The translations under genes and the position numbers were made by a program. From positions 2,666,001 through 2,730,000 of the forward strand of contig JAHQRK010000009.1 of assembly GCA_019828595.1 (NCBI GenBank): a DNA stretch of 64,000 bases. The letters are read 5' to 3'. This document shows, one piece after another, positions 49,501 to 59,018 of the stretch. Under the pieces are notes generated by a model. The model saw only the letters and a list, made by a program, of their open reading frames with translations, ran no database searches and was not told the DNA's origin. How positions within the stretch are numbered: the first letter of the stretch is position 1; every line of letters begins with the position of its first letter. Source of the stretch: Aphanomyces cochlioides (lineage: Eukaryota > Oomycota > Saprolegniomycetes > Saprolegniales > Verrucalvaceae).

Positions 49501-50656
49501 CCTCGAAGAACTTTTGAACCTCCCCGTGTGGCTGACATCCTACCCCGCTCTGCAAGTTGGTCCTGCGGGTGCTACATCAAATGTCGTGAAGACTGCTCTG
49601 TGTCGTCGATGGTGTAGACATGCGTCTCAAAACGGTTTCCACTGCCTCAAAGACTTCTTGACACGGCAAGGGACATGGCCTACAAGAGCTGCGTTTATTG
49701 ATCGACTGTCATCCAACAACCGTGCGGCACAAGTGACGTTACAAGCGAACGGCGCGATGGGATTTGCAGCACCCGAACGTGCTGGTCAAGTTTATAGCCA
49801 CCTCACCAAGATATTCGACCAAGTCCTCCGCACGTCTGGCGTTCGAACTGGAACTGCTTTGACCGATATCGATACAACAAGTCACCCTTTCAAGGCACTT
49901 TTCAAAGATCAATTGCTATCCTTCGAGCGTTGGCCCAAGCGACTCGTATCACGTTTGGCGCATCACGCCCCTTCGGATGGAAAACCGCACCCAGTGGCGA
50001 CATCGTCCCGCGTCGAGCAACAAGATATTGCGACCTACGTGCGACTCATCCGCAAAACATGCCGTTGGCCGCCTCCCCTCCATGGCGACGTTTGGTTTCG
50101 ACTGTTGTTCAACATGCTGCCTGTCAACTCGCGCTTGTTCTACTTGCAACCTCAGCAGCCAGACGTAATTTGCTGTGTCTATACCAATTGCGACGCACCG
50201 GAGAACCAACACCACGCCTTCCACACCTGCTCTCGCGTGTATCCCCTTTGGCGTTTTCACGCGACCGCTTGGCGATGCTTCGGTGTCAATTTCGATTGGA
50301 CTGCCATCACCAACATCGACCGCTTTCAAGTCAACGAACGCGGTAGCCAGCTTCAAGACATACTGTTTGTGCTCTGGGCTCTTCTGTGTGCTTCCAACCT
50401 TCACTATATTTGGACAACGCACAACGCCGCCAAGTTCGAATCGAAGGAGCCGCCTCCGCCAGAAATTTGGCAAGAAGTCAGCTTCATCCGATGGCATGCA
50501 TCGATCCGCAGATGGCTTCGCCTCCAAGAAGTTGACAGCCCTCAACGAGTGGAAGCAATTTCAGCAATCAATACTTTGCATAGACAACCTGTCTATCGCC
50601 CACTGGTAGCCAAGTACCCGACTTTGCTCGCGCTCCAACCTTCAGCCCCAAATTAA
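46502..50656 (+). CDS. Family A ORF2, copy 3, intact (1384 aa)
   Basis: Full endonuclease-RT-zinc protein with all motifs listed for the copy at 29321; no change noticed. Confidence 0.93.
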   Translation: MLRTQRLSRSVAKVVAAGLFTKFPILELTTANLNGLKDNGHLVARRLQIPTQAVFFQETKINNIKHLETFQLHLNNEVGVGKYKLFTNDLRTDRVDSLNNRRCGVASYFHGSMPGFLDLQHLTTHDRPGRYMVVRTQWDGVPVYFHNVYAPVIAHSRAPFFDDLPRDFEDDSIHFVGGDFNLPLEEHLDATRPRQDHNAGKAECIAWLSALGVIDAWRMHHPNERVYSGPGRSNRLDYLFVDQDIVAQTYARSSYSPSSFAGDHMEHKVVLSCEQRAPDRSYWRLPRELLKNPQVVAAIKAEANQLLDEMRADDTQNFGAKWYGWLKRMKKRLQVSHRQYIDSMKYTLNSLKMKWLTSRRAFDMGLVETSIVNTARQALDTARSEYRQFNLDQQFDFHANVNERGTSHFFRRPKGIKVPLSSVTINGATSTDPSEVKAGFTSHWKNIMVTPRDQPPLNRARRRAIIRAITRRLTQEQRDALESPLTAEDLCGALKSMNPNKSPGSDGWPAAFFQVSPDVFAQILLKVFNYQLTHHGHLLLQQRRSAVALLFKAGDRGDPGNYRPITLMSVEVKILSRALAYRLAQVAPYLAHPSQAGFVPGRRLHDHVMLVQALQTFCTNEDHDYYATFLDFSKAYDMVDQGFLFDVLKEMNIGPTFVSWVQLLYNTPLVQIIFNDGLGPTIRPTRGVKQGCPLSCMLFVLYLEPLGEMLRGSPDFGIPLPNGDSLTSIYFADDTTLLSSSLQAAVEQMAIVEDFCSVSGARLNVAKCMTLALNNNLDIEDIDDGGLLNVLPSEKPVKYLGILFGHRLPRDFQVQQLNDKFLAAFQTWGSRARTIQGRKLIVSTMLLSLLWHVTAAVYVPPTMVAVWQRMVNKYILGRKTQITDHHRSTICRKWQFDQKLGLGIPHVASKLRTQRLLRLQLLMQPNSPNTFAPWKLLVKRQFSRVMNKLYRDTHPFDFLTYFPNHSSKWLFLWELHPLWHDIWHQWAATPMAKRTASPPSLEELLNLPVWLTSYPALQVGPAGATSNVVKTALCRRWCRHASQNGFHCLKDFLTRQGTWPTRAAFIDRLSSNNRAAQVTLQANGAMGFAAPERAGQVYSHLTKIFDQVLRTSGVRTGTALTDIDTTSHPFKALFKDQLLSFERWPKRLVSRLAHHAPSDGKPHPVATSSRVEQQDIATYVRLIRKTCRWPPPLHGDVWFRLLFNMLPVNSRLFYLQPQQPDVICCVYTNCDAPENQHHAFHTCSRVYPLWRFHATAWRCFGVNFDWTAITNIDRFQVNERGSQLQDILFVLWALLCASNLHYIWTTHNAAKFESKEPPPPEIWQEVSFIRWHASIRRWLRLQEVDSPQRVEAISAINTLHRQPVYRPLVAKYPTLLALQPSAPN

Positions 50657-50827
50657 CAAGCCCCAAGTATTTATTCAACAAGTCAAAAATCGCTGTACTC
50701 CAAAGCCCAAAGTAGAAAATCTGCTGAAGCATTTGGAAGTGGGATGAGCCGTTAGTAGGCAATATTAGTATTAGTAGATATTGAAAGTCTATTAATATAC
50801 CTCCCCATTGCAGTGAGCTATACGACC

Positions 50828-52518
50828 TCCCTGAAGACTCGGTCGCCAAGTGGCAGTCCATGGTGTACAAGTTCATCTTGACAAGAAAGCGACACAAGGA
50901 AGACAAGCACATGTCCTTGATCAACTCTGGCGTGGCGTATCATCCCAGCCTGGGTCTCAGGATTCCGCATATTGCGTCAAGAATTCGTGCTCAACGTGTT
51001 CAGCGACTTCAATTCCTTGTTCAGACCGACAACGAAGAACCATCGTTATGGTCTGTTCTCCCGAAGCAGCTCTTTCGAAGGTGCATGGAGCCGTTCGCAA
51101 GATACTCGTCGTGGGACTGCCTCATGTATCATCCCAACCACAACACAAATCACATGCGACTTGAAGTACTCCCTTTGTTGTGGCGGAAAATCTGGGCCAA
51201 CTGGCATCGTATCCCCCTTACGCGCAAATGTCCTGAAACGCCGACACAATCTCAGCTCCCTACCATGTCTGTTTGGCTGCAAATTCATCCGCTGTTTTTG
51301 GTTCCTGGTTCCAATGGACCAACCTCGCTTGCTGTCGCCCTCAAACATCATCGTCCCTTCTACAAGTTCCTCGCCCAAGAAGGCTTGCATTGCTTGGACG
51401 ATTTCGTCACCACACAACGCGTGTGGCCCTCCTATGAAGAATTCAAGTTGCAAATGGAGCCTTACGTTTGGCGGTTCCCTGGCGATGATTTTCCACGCGT
51501 GTTTCGCCATTTGTACTCCCTGCTTTCACTCATTGCGACCACTGTATGGCAAGTACTGGGTATCCCTCTCGTGGAAGCTGTGCCTCCCAATCATGAAGTT
51601 CAAATCCCCGTCGGACAAGTTTGGAAGAATGTCTTTGTTCCTTTTCAACAATGGCCGCGCAAGTACATCCGATCGATTTGCTTTTGCGCGCCACTACTCA
51701 CCAAACAGCACCCCTTGTCGAGCGATTCAAGAAACAATGATTTGGCGATCAAGAAATACATGAACAAGACTGTGAAACCTTTGATGCGATATCCAACTCC
51801 TGTTCAAGCCGATGTGTGGTGGCGAATCTTGTTTCGGATGCTACCCGTCAACTCTCGCTTCTTTTTCCTTCAAGACACCAACCCTAGCATTATCGAATGC
51901 TCCTTTCCTGGTTGCTCAGCCGTCGAAACGATACAACACATCCTGTTCGACTGCAAGTTTGTCAAGCCTGTGTGGAATTGGCATCAAGCAGCGTGGCGGC
52001 CGTTTGGTATTCCATTTACATGGAATACGATTATCAACCTCGACGAATTCGCGGTTTCTGAAGAATGGGTGTCTCATTTTTCAGTGATTCGTCGTTTGTG
52101 GGTCCTTCTCGTTTCATCTTTGCTACGGGACTTTTGGATTCATCGCAATCGAACCAAGTTTGAAGGCAAAACAGTGCCATACATCCATGCGGTCAAGGAA
52201 GTATCTCTTGTTTCGTGGACCGCAAATATCAGACGAATGCTCCGTGATCCTACAATGGACAGTGATGAAGCAATGCAAGTCTCCGAGATAGTCGAAAAAC
52301 TCAAGTCTCATACCAACTACACTTGGTTTTGGGAGAAGAACTTGCGAGCGACACTTGTGTAAAGAAGTCTCAAGATTTCAAGACAATGCAAGAGCTCAAT
52401 CGAACTCACGCAACGATTCAAGTGGCTTTCGAGTAGAACTTAGTAGTCCTTGTTCCCCATTGGGTCGTCTAGGCAAATATTTATAGGGGTTAAAGGTCAA
52501 ATATACCCCGATTGTCAT
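50828..52518 (+). mobile_element. Family B element, copy 7
   Basis: The 6 bp missing from copies 3-6 are present, together with a G-to-T change (CATCCATGCGG) shared only with copy 8. Flanked by 14-mers at 50814 and 52519. Confidence 0.88.
50830..52362 (+). CDS. Family B ORF2 C-terminal fragment, copy 7
   Basis: Open, first ATG 50860, 500 aa; reads YIHAVKE where copies 1-2 have YIQAVKE and copies 3-6 have YIQAE. Confidence 0.8.
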   Translation, partial: PEDSVAKWQSMVYKFILTRKRHKEDKHMSLINSGVAYHPSLGLRIPHIASRIRAQRVQRLQFLVQTDNEEPSLWSVLPKQLFRRCMEPFARYSSWDCLMYHPNHNTNHMRLEVLPLLWRKIWANWHRIPLTRKCPETPTQSQLPTMSVWLQIHPLFLVPGSNGPTSLAVALKHHRPFYKFLAQEGLHCLDDFVTTQRVWPSYEEFKLQMEPYVWRFPGDDFPRVFRHLYSLLSLIATTVWQVLGIPLVEAVPPNHEVQIPVGQVWKNVFVPFQQWPRKYIRSICFCAPLLTKQHPLSSDSRNNDLAIKKYMNKTVKPLMRYPTPVQADVWWRILFRMLPVNSRFFFLQDTNPSIIECSFPGCSAVETIQHILFDCKFVKPVWNWHQAAWRPFGIPFTWNTIINLDEFAVSEEWVSHFSVIRRLWVLLVSSLLRDFWIHRNRTKFEGKTVPYIHAVKEVSLVSWTANIRRMLRDPTMDSDEAMQVSEIVEKLKSHTNYTWFWEKNLRATLV

Positions 52519-52532
52519 TGAGCTATACGACC

Positions 52533-53531
52533 TATTATACTTATTCCCATACACACCACATCACACAACACACGTTCTCAAACACATTGACACACACACT
52601 TTTTTTCCACACACAAAAGAAACCTACAACATATCCCACACACCATCCACTCTCCCAACAAAACAAAACCTACGCAATTCAATTTGGCATCCGCTCGTCG
52701 TCAGCCCTCGACAGTCCCAAGCTTCATTCCTCGTGTCCTCTGTCCATATCCTTTTACACGCATACTATTTAATTATAAACGTTATTATTAGCAGAGAGTT
52801 TTGACCTACATTTTCGTCTTTAAAGTCATGTTTCTCAAACGCTATAATGTTTTCCAAGTTATTTCTTATTGCATGCAAATCCTCATGAAATTCATATTCG
52901 GCGGGTCAAATTTCTTATCAAAACTCAAATACTTTGCTTCAGTATGGAGAAAAGTTCATCGTCGTTGTCGACCACTGTCAAGTGGCTCATTCATATAACG
53001 CCAACAAGCCAGGACAGAGCTTTGTGAAGGCAAAGCTACACGATCTTGAAAAGATTGTCGATCCCATTCGAGATGCTTCGTTTTGTTTATCCGTGTAGAT
53101 TCCTATTTACATGTATTTTGGATGCATGCCTTGGCTGCCACGTTGAGGTGATTCAAATGAAATTCACAGACTCAGAGATCATTGCAAACGATTGCATGAC
53201 TACATCAAGACATGTCGGCGTATCTCGATGTGTCAACCATCGTAAACACACGAGCGTTTGGAGCAAGCCTCGCGAAGAGACTCAACAGAACAAAAACAAG
53301 ACTGCATTTGTCTTGTCAAGAGTATAGATGGACACTGCAGATGGACCACAGTCCGTGAAAGAGAGATTCAAGGAATGTCTTATCCATATGTGCGTAGAGG
53401 TGAGCACATCTTTTCGTGCTGGACGTGGCATGAGGTGACTAGTAAGAGCTGAGAAGAATACAGGAGGAATCCTAAGGAAAGGCAAGAATGTTGGGAGGAG
53501 AGGACGAAATCGGAGAAAAGGGGAAAAACGT
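52533..53531 (+). repeat. F block copy 7
   Basis: Same variants as copies 4 and 5. Confidence 0.8.
53524..53528 (-). terminator. Pol III terminator, T5
   Basis: T5 in the tRNA direction, 3 nt past the tRNA 3' end. Confidence 0.8.
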
Positions 53532-53604
53532 TGGTCATACTGGGGCTCGAACCCAGGACCCTGGCGTTATTAGCACCATGCTCTACCGACTGAGCTATAC
53601 GACC
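53532..53604 (-). tRNA. tRNA-Ile(AAU), copy 7
   Basis: Identical to the other copies; directly followed by a family A element. Confidence 0.96.
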
Positions 53605-54730
53605 TAGCCAACCCTCCGCAGTGGACTGGCGTCAAGGCGTCGAGAGAGGCAAGCGCAAGAAGACGCAACAGCAAGTGGATTCCCCCGAGCATGGCCGCTC
53701 TTGGATTTCGCCCAACATGTTTGAAGCCCTCGACGAACGTGTGTGTGTCAACCCCGAGGAACACGTTGCTCAGTTTGGCGATTACAAGATCTCAACGATT
53801 GTACCCAAGCTGGACGTCTCGGATGACCCTCCCCACCTCCCTACGTCCGGTCAATTTGTCGGCGGCACCAAGATCCAAGATGGCGTTCCCAAGCGCATAG
53901 AAATGTCTCTTGACGAAATTCTCGCCGAACTACAAGACCTCGACACCAAGACAGCCAAAGTTCCATTGCATCTCTCAACCCAAGTCGAAGATGCAGTGAC
54001 CAACAGCTCGTTCAACCTTGCCCAACTCATCAACGACGGCCGCGTCGACATGCTGTGTAGCCATCTCGAGCGTTCCCCGATTGAATTTGGCTTGCAACTG
54101 CACCGACTTTTTGATGAAGACCGTGCATGCTTTGAGTACTTTGTGAGACAACGCCTCCTCCATCGGTGGCTTCGAGCGACTTGGGGTGGAGACAAACCGT
54201 TCTCCCAGCTGTACTCATTGACGTGGGGTGTGCGTATGACCCGCGAGCACGTTCAAGCCATCTTCAGCAACATCGAGCTATTCAAGAACATCGACTTCAT
54301 CGATACTACCATTGACGGCGACGAGATTTCCCTCCACCGCGGCGACCTGGAAGAAGTGTTGGCTGTGGCAGAAGTTCTCTTGGCCATTCATGCTCCAACG
54401 TACTACAACAGTGATGCTGCGATCGTGGCCTCTACCAAGTACCCGGTCACTGCACTGGCTTCTCATTTGGGCTCCCGCTGTTTGTCGGGCGTATCGCTAT
54501 CTGCCATATTGCTTGACACGAGCTTCGGCCTCTTGATTTGGAATATCATGGAAACGTTGTATGCCGGCGAAGACGAGAAGTCGCGATACGTCTTGACCAC
54601 GATCCTGGAATTCCATGAGGCTGGCTCCCTGGACCCCACCTTCGACAACCAAGTGATGTTCCAACCCGACACTCAGACACTCATGCTGGGAGATGTTGCG
54701 AACGCAACGTCTGTCGCGTTCCGTGGCTAA
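53605..54730 (+). pseudogene. Family A ORF1 fragment with a 2-bp insertion, copy 4
   Basis: CGAGAGAGGCAAG replaces CGAGAGGCAAG near 53643, shifting the frame at the very start of the fragment. From GKRKK onward the reading is normal to TAA 54728-54730. Because the fragment already lacks its N-terminus, the practical effect is small. Confidence 0.75.
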
Positions 54731-57700
54731 GGTGGTCGCGGCCGGTCTCTTCACCAAGTTCCCCATACTCGAACTGACCACTGCCAACCTCAATGGGCTG
54801 AAAGACAACGGACATCTTGTGGCGCGGCGACTCCAAATTCCGACCCAAGCCGTTTTCTTTCAAGAAACCAAAATCAATAACATCAAACATCTCGAAACCT
54901 TCCAACTCCACCTCAACAACGAAGTAGGCGTTGGCAAATACAAGCTCTTCACCAACGATCTCCGCACTGATCGCGTCGACTCACTCAACAATCGGCGCTG
55001 CGGTGTGGCATCGTATTTCCATGGATCCATGCCTGGATTCCTCGACCTGCAACACTTGACCACCCATGACCGACCTGGAAGATACATGGTTGTTCGAACT
55101 CAGTGGGACGGCGTTCCTGTGTACTTTCACAACGTCTATGCCCCGGTTATCGCTCACTCTCGAGCACCGTTTTTCGACGATCTGCCTCGCGACTTTGAAG
55201 ACGACAGCATTCACTTTGTCGGAGGCGATTTCAACTTACCCCTGGAGGAGCATCTGGACGCGACTCGACCTCGCCAAGACCACAACGCTGGTAAGGCGGA
55301 ATGCATTGCCTGGCTTTCAGCACTTGGTGTTATCGATGCGTGGAGGATGCACCACCCCAACGAGCGCGTTTACAGCGGCCCTGGTCGAAGCAACCGCCTC
55401 GACTACCTGTTTGTGGACCAAGATATCGTCGCTCAAACGTACGCACGTTCAAGCTATTCCCCAAGCAGCTTTGCAGGCGACCACATGGAACACAAAGTGG
55501 TCCTCTCCTGCGAGCAGCGAGCTCCCGACCGAAGTTACTGGCGCCTCCCCCGTGAGCTCTTAAAGAACCCTCAAGTAGTCGCAGCGATCAAGGCCGAAGC
55601 CAATCAACTTTTGGACGAGATGCGCGCAGACGACACTCAAAACTTTGGCGCAAAGTGGTACGGCTGGTTGAAGAGAATGAAGAAGCGTCTCCAAGTCAGT
55701 CATCGCCAGTACATTGACTCGATGAAGTACACACTCAACAGCCTCAAGATGAAGTGGCTTACTTCCCGCCGAGCATTCGACATGGGACTCGTTGAGACAT
55801 CCATTGTTAATACCGCCCGTCAAGCCCTTGACACTGCCCGCAGCGAGTACCGACAGTTCAACCTGGATCAGCAATTCGACTTTCACGCCAACGTCAACGA
55901 GCGAGGTACCAGTCACTTTTTTCGTCGACCCAAGGGGATCAAAGTGCCGCTCTCGTCCGTGACAATCAACGGTGCAACGTCGACTGACCCGTCTGAAGTC
56001 AAGGCTGGTTTTACGTCTCATTGGAAAAACATCATGGTCACTCCAAGAGACCAACCACCGTTGAATCGGGCCCGTCGCCGAGCTATCATTCGAGCCATTA
56101 CTCGACGTCTCACTCAAGAACAGCGCGACGCTCTGGAAAGTCCTCTCACGGCGGAAGACCTGTGCGGCGCGCTCAAGTCTATGAACCCGAACAAGTCTCC
56201 TGGTTCAGACGGCTGGCCTGCAGCTTTCTTTCAAGTCTCCCCGGACGTATTCGCCCAAATCCTGCTCAAGGTGTTCAACTACCAACTCACCCATCACGGT
56301 CACCTCCTGCTCCAACAACGCCGAAGTGCAGTGGCGCTCTTGTTCAAGGCTGGAGACAGAGGCGACCCTGGCAACTATCGGCCGATTACTCTCATGTCGG
56401 TTGAAGTCAAGATTCTATCGCGGGCGCTGGCCTACCGTCTTGCACAAGTTGCCCCATACCTCGCTCACCCAAGCCAAGCTGGTTTTGTCCCTGGCCGTCG
56501 CTTGCACGACCACGTGATGCTGGTACAAGCATTGCAGACTTTCTGTACCAATGAAGACCACGACTACTACGCGACGTTTCTCGACTTTTCCAAGGCATAC
56601 GATATGGTTGACCAAGGCTTTCTCTTCGACGTACTCAAGGAGATGAACATCGGTCCCACATTTGTGTCTTGGGTTCAGTTGCTTTACAATACGCCTCTGG
56701 TCCAGATCATTTTCAACGACGGTCTTGGCCCTACCATACGGCCTACCCGCGGAGTCAAGCAAGGTTGCCCCCTATCGTGCATGCTCTTCGTACTTTACCT
56801 CGAGCCACTCGGCGAAATGCTACGCGGATCTCCTGATTTTGGTATTCCCCTTCCAAATGGAGACTCACTGACGAGCATCTACTTTGCCGACGACACGACT
56901 CTACTCTCGTCATCCCTCCAAGCGGCGGTCGAGCAAATGGCAATTGTCGAAGACTTTTGCTCTGTGTCTGGAGCTCGTCTCAACGTTGCCAAGTGCATGA
57001 CTTTGGCGCTCAACAACAATCTCGATATCGAAGACATCGACGATGGTGGCCTCTTGAACGTCTTGCCGAGCGAGAAGCCAGTGAAATACCTTGGTATTCT
57101 CTTTGGCCACCGACTGCCGCGCGATTTTCAAGTCCAGCAACTGAACGACAAGTTTCTGGCTGCGTTTCAAACGTGGGGAAGTCGTGCGCGAACCATCCAA
57201 GGCCGCAAACTCATCGTATCGACCATGTTGTTGTCGTTGTTATGGCATGTCACGGCTGCAGTGTATGTGCCTCCAACGATGGTTGCCGTTTGGCAAAGAA
57301 TGGTCAACAAGTACATCCTTGGTCGGAAGACGCAAATCACCGACCATCATCGCTCAACTATTTGCCGCAAGTGGCAGTTCGATCAAAAACTCGGCCTCGG
57401 TATTCCGCATGTGGCTTCGAAGCTTCGGACTCAGCGACTGCTGCGGCTCCAACTCTTGATGCAGCCCAATTCACCCAACACATTTGCCCCATGGAAGTTG
57501 CTTGTCAAGAGACAATTTTCCCGTGTCATGAACAAGCTGTATCGCGACACCCACCCGTTCGACTTTCTCACGTACTTCCCCAACCACAGCTCCAAGTGGT
57601 TGTTTTTGTGGGAGCTGCATCCTCTTTGGCACGACATTTGGCATCAATGGGCCGCCACACCTATGGCCAAGCGAACCGCTTCGCCACCAAGCCTCGAAGA

Positions 57701-58847
57701 ACTTTTGAACCTCCCCGTGTGGCTGACATCCTACCCCGCTCTGCAAGTTGGTCCTGCGGGTGCTACATCAAATGTCGTGAAGACTGCTCTGTGTCGTCGA
57801 TGGTGTAGACATGCGTCTCAAAACGGTTTCCACTGCCTCAAAGACTTCTTGACACGGCAAGGGACATGGCCTACAAGAGCTGCGTTTATTGATCGACTGT
57901 CATCCAACAACCGTGCGGCACAAGTGACGTTACAAGCGAACGGCGCGATGGGATTTGCAGCACCCGAACGTGCTGGTCAAGTTTATAGCCACCTCACCAA
58001 GATATTCGACCAAGTCCTCCGCACGTCTGGCGTTCGAACTGGAACTGCTTTGACCGATATCGATACAACAAGTCACCCTTTCAAGGCACTTTTCAAAGAT
58101 CAATTGCTATCCTTCGAGCGTTGGCCCAAGCGACTCGTATCACGTTTGGCGCATCACGCCCCTTCGGATGGAAAACCGCACCCAGTGGCGACATCGTCCC
58201 GCGTCGAGCAACAAGATATTGCGACCTACGTGCGACTCATCCGCAAAACATGCCGTTGGCCGCCTCCCCTCCATGGCGACGTTTGGTTTCGACTGTTGTT
58301 CAACATGCTGCCTGTCAACTCGCGCTTGTTCTACTTGCAACCTCAGCAGCCAGACGTAATTTGCTGTGTCTATACCAATTGCGACGCACCGGAGAACCAA
58401 CACCACGCCTTCCACACCTGCTCTCGCGTGTATCCCCTTTGGCGTTTTCACGCGACCGCTTGGCGATGCTTCGGTGTCAATTTCGATTGGACTGCCATCA
58501 CCAACATCGACCGCTTTCAAGTCAACGAACGCGGTAGCCAGCTTCAAGACATACTGTTTGTGCTCTGGGCTCTTCTGTGTGCTTCCAACCTTCACTATAT
58601 TTGGACAACGCACAACGCCGCCAAGTTCGAATCGAAGGAGCCGCCTCCGCCAGAAATTTGGCAAGAAGTCAGCTTCATCCGATGGCATGCATCGATCCGC
58701 AGATGGCTTCGCCTCCAAGAAGTTGACAGCCCTCAACGAGTGGAAGCAATTTCAGCAATCAATACTTTGCATAGACAACCTGTCTATCGCCCACTGGTAG
58801 CCAAGTACCCGACTTTGCTCGCGCTCCAACCTTCAGCCCCAAATTAA
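54693..58847 (+). CDS. Family A ORF2, copy 4, intact (1384 aa)
   Basis: Full endonuclease-RT-zinc protein, same motifs as at 29321; no change noticed. Confidence 0.93.
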   Translation: MLRTQRLSRSVAKVVAAGLFTKFPILELTTANLNGLKDNGHLVARRLQIPTQAVFFQETKINNIKHLETFQLHLNNEVGVGKYKLFTNDLRTDRVDSLNNRRCGVASYFHGSMPGFLDLQHLTTHDRPGRYMVVRTQWDGVPVYFHNVYAPVIAHSRAPFFDDLPRDFEDDSIHFVGGDFNLPLEEHLDATRPRQDHNAGKAECIAWLSALGVIDAWRMHHPNERVYSGPGRSNRLDYLFVDQDIVAQTYARSSYSPSSFAGDHMEHKVVLSCEQRAPDRSYWRLPRELLKNPQVVAAIKAEANQLLDEMRADDTQNFGAKWYGWLKRMKKRLQVSHRQYIDSMKYTLNSLKMKWLTSRRAFDMGLVETSIVNTARQALDTARSEYRQFNLDQQFDFHANVNERGTSHFFRRPKGIKVPLSSVTINGATSTDPSEVKAGFTSHWKNIMVTPRDQPPLNRARRRAIIRAITRRLTQEQRDALESPLTAEDLCGALKSMNPNKSPGSDGWPAAFFQVSPDVFAQILLKVFNYQLTHHGHLLLQQRRSAVALLFKAGDRGDPGNYRPITLMSVEVKILSRALAYRLAQVAPYLAHPSQAGFVPGRRLHDHVMLVQALQTFCTNEDHDYYATFLDFSKAYDMVDQGFLFDVLKEMNIGPTFVSWVQLLYNTPLVQIIFNDGLGPTIRPTRGVKQGCPLSCMLFVLYLEPLGEMLRGSPDFGIPLPNGDSLTSIYFADDTTLLSSSLQAAVEQMAIVEDFCSVSGARLNVAKCMTLALNNNLDIEDIDDGGLLNVLPSEKPVKYLGILFGHRLPRDFQVQQLNDKFLAAFQTWGSRARTIQGRKLIVSTMLLSLLWHVTAAVYVPPTMVAVWQRMVNKYILGRKTQITDHHRSTICRKWQFDQKLGLGIPHVASKLRTQRLLRLQLLMQPNSPNTFAPWKLLVKRQFSRVMNKLYRDTHPFDFLTYFPNHSSKWLFLWELHPLWHDIWHQWAATPMAKRTASPPSLEELLNLPVWLTSYPALQVGPAGATSNVVKTALCRRWCRHASQNGFHCLKDFLTRQGTWPTRAAFIDRLSSNNRAAQVTLQANGAMGFAAPERAGQVYSHLTKIFDQVLRTSGVRTGTALTDIDTTSHPFKALFKDQLLSFERWPKRLVSRLAHHAPSDGKPHPVATSSRVEQQDIATYVRLIRKTCRWPPPLHGDVWFRLLFNMLPVNSRLFYLQPQQPDVICCVYTNCDAPENQHHAFHTCSRVYPLWRFHATAWRCFGVNFDWTAITNIDRFQVNERGSQLQDILFVLWALLCASNLHYIWTTHNAAKFESKEPPPPEIWQEVSFIRWHASIRRWLRLQEVDSPQRVEAISAINTLHRQPVYRPLVAKYPTLLALQPSAPN

Positions 58848-59018
58848 CAAGCCCCAAGTATTTATTCAACAAGTCAAAAATCGCTGTACTCCAAAGCCCA
58901 AAGTAGAAAATCTGCTGAAGCATTTGGAAGTGGGATGAGCCGTTAGTAGGCAATATTAGTATTAGTAGATATTGAAAGTCTATTAATATACCTCCCCATT
59001 GCAGTGAGCTATACGACC

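Larger units (their letters stand above)
45416..50813 (+). mobile_element. Family A element, copy 3
   Basis: Same limits as copy 1, adjacent to the tRNA; followed by the 14-mer at 50814. Confidence 0.92.
53605..59004 (+). mobile_element. Family A element, copy 4
   Basis: Same limits as copy 1 but 2 bp longer because of an AG insertion near 53643. Followed by the 14-mer at 59005. Confidence 0.92.
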
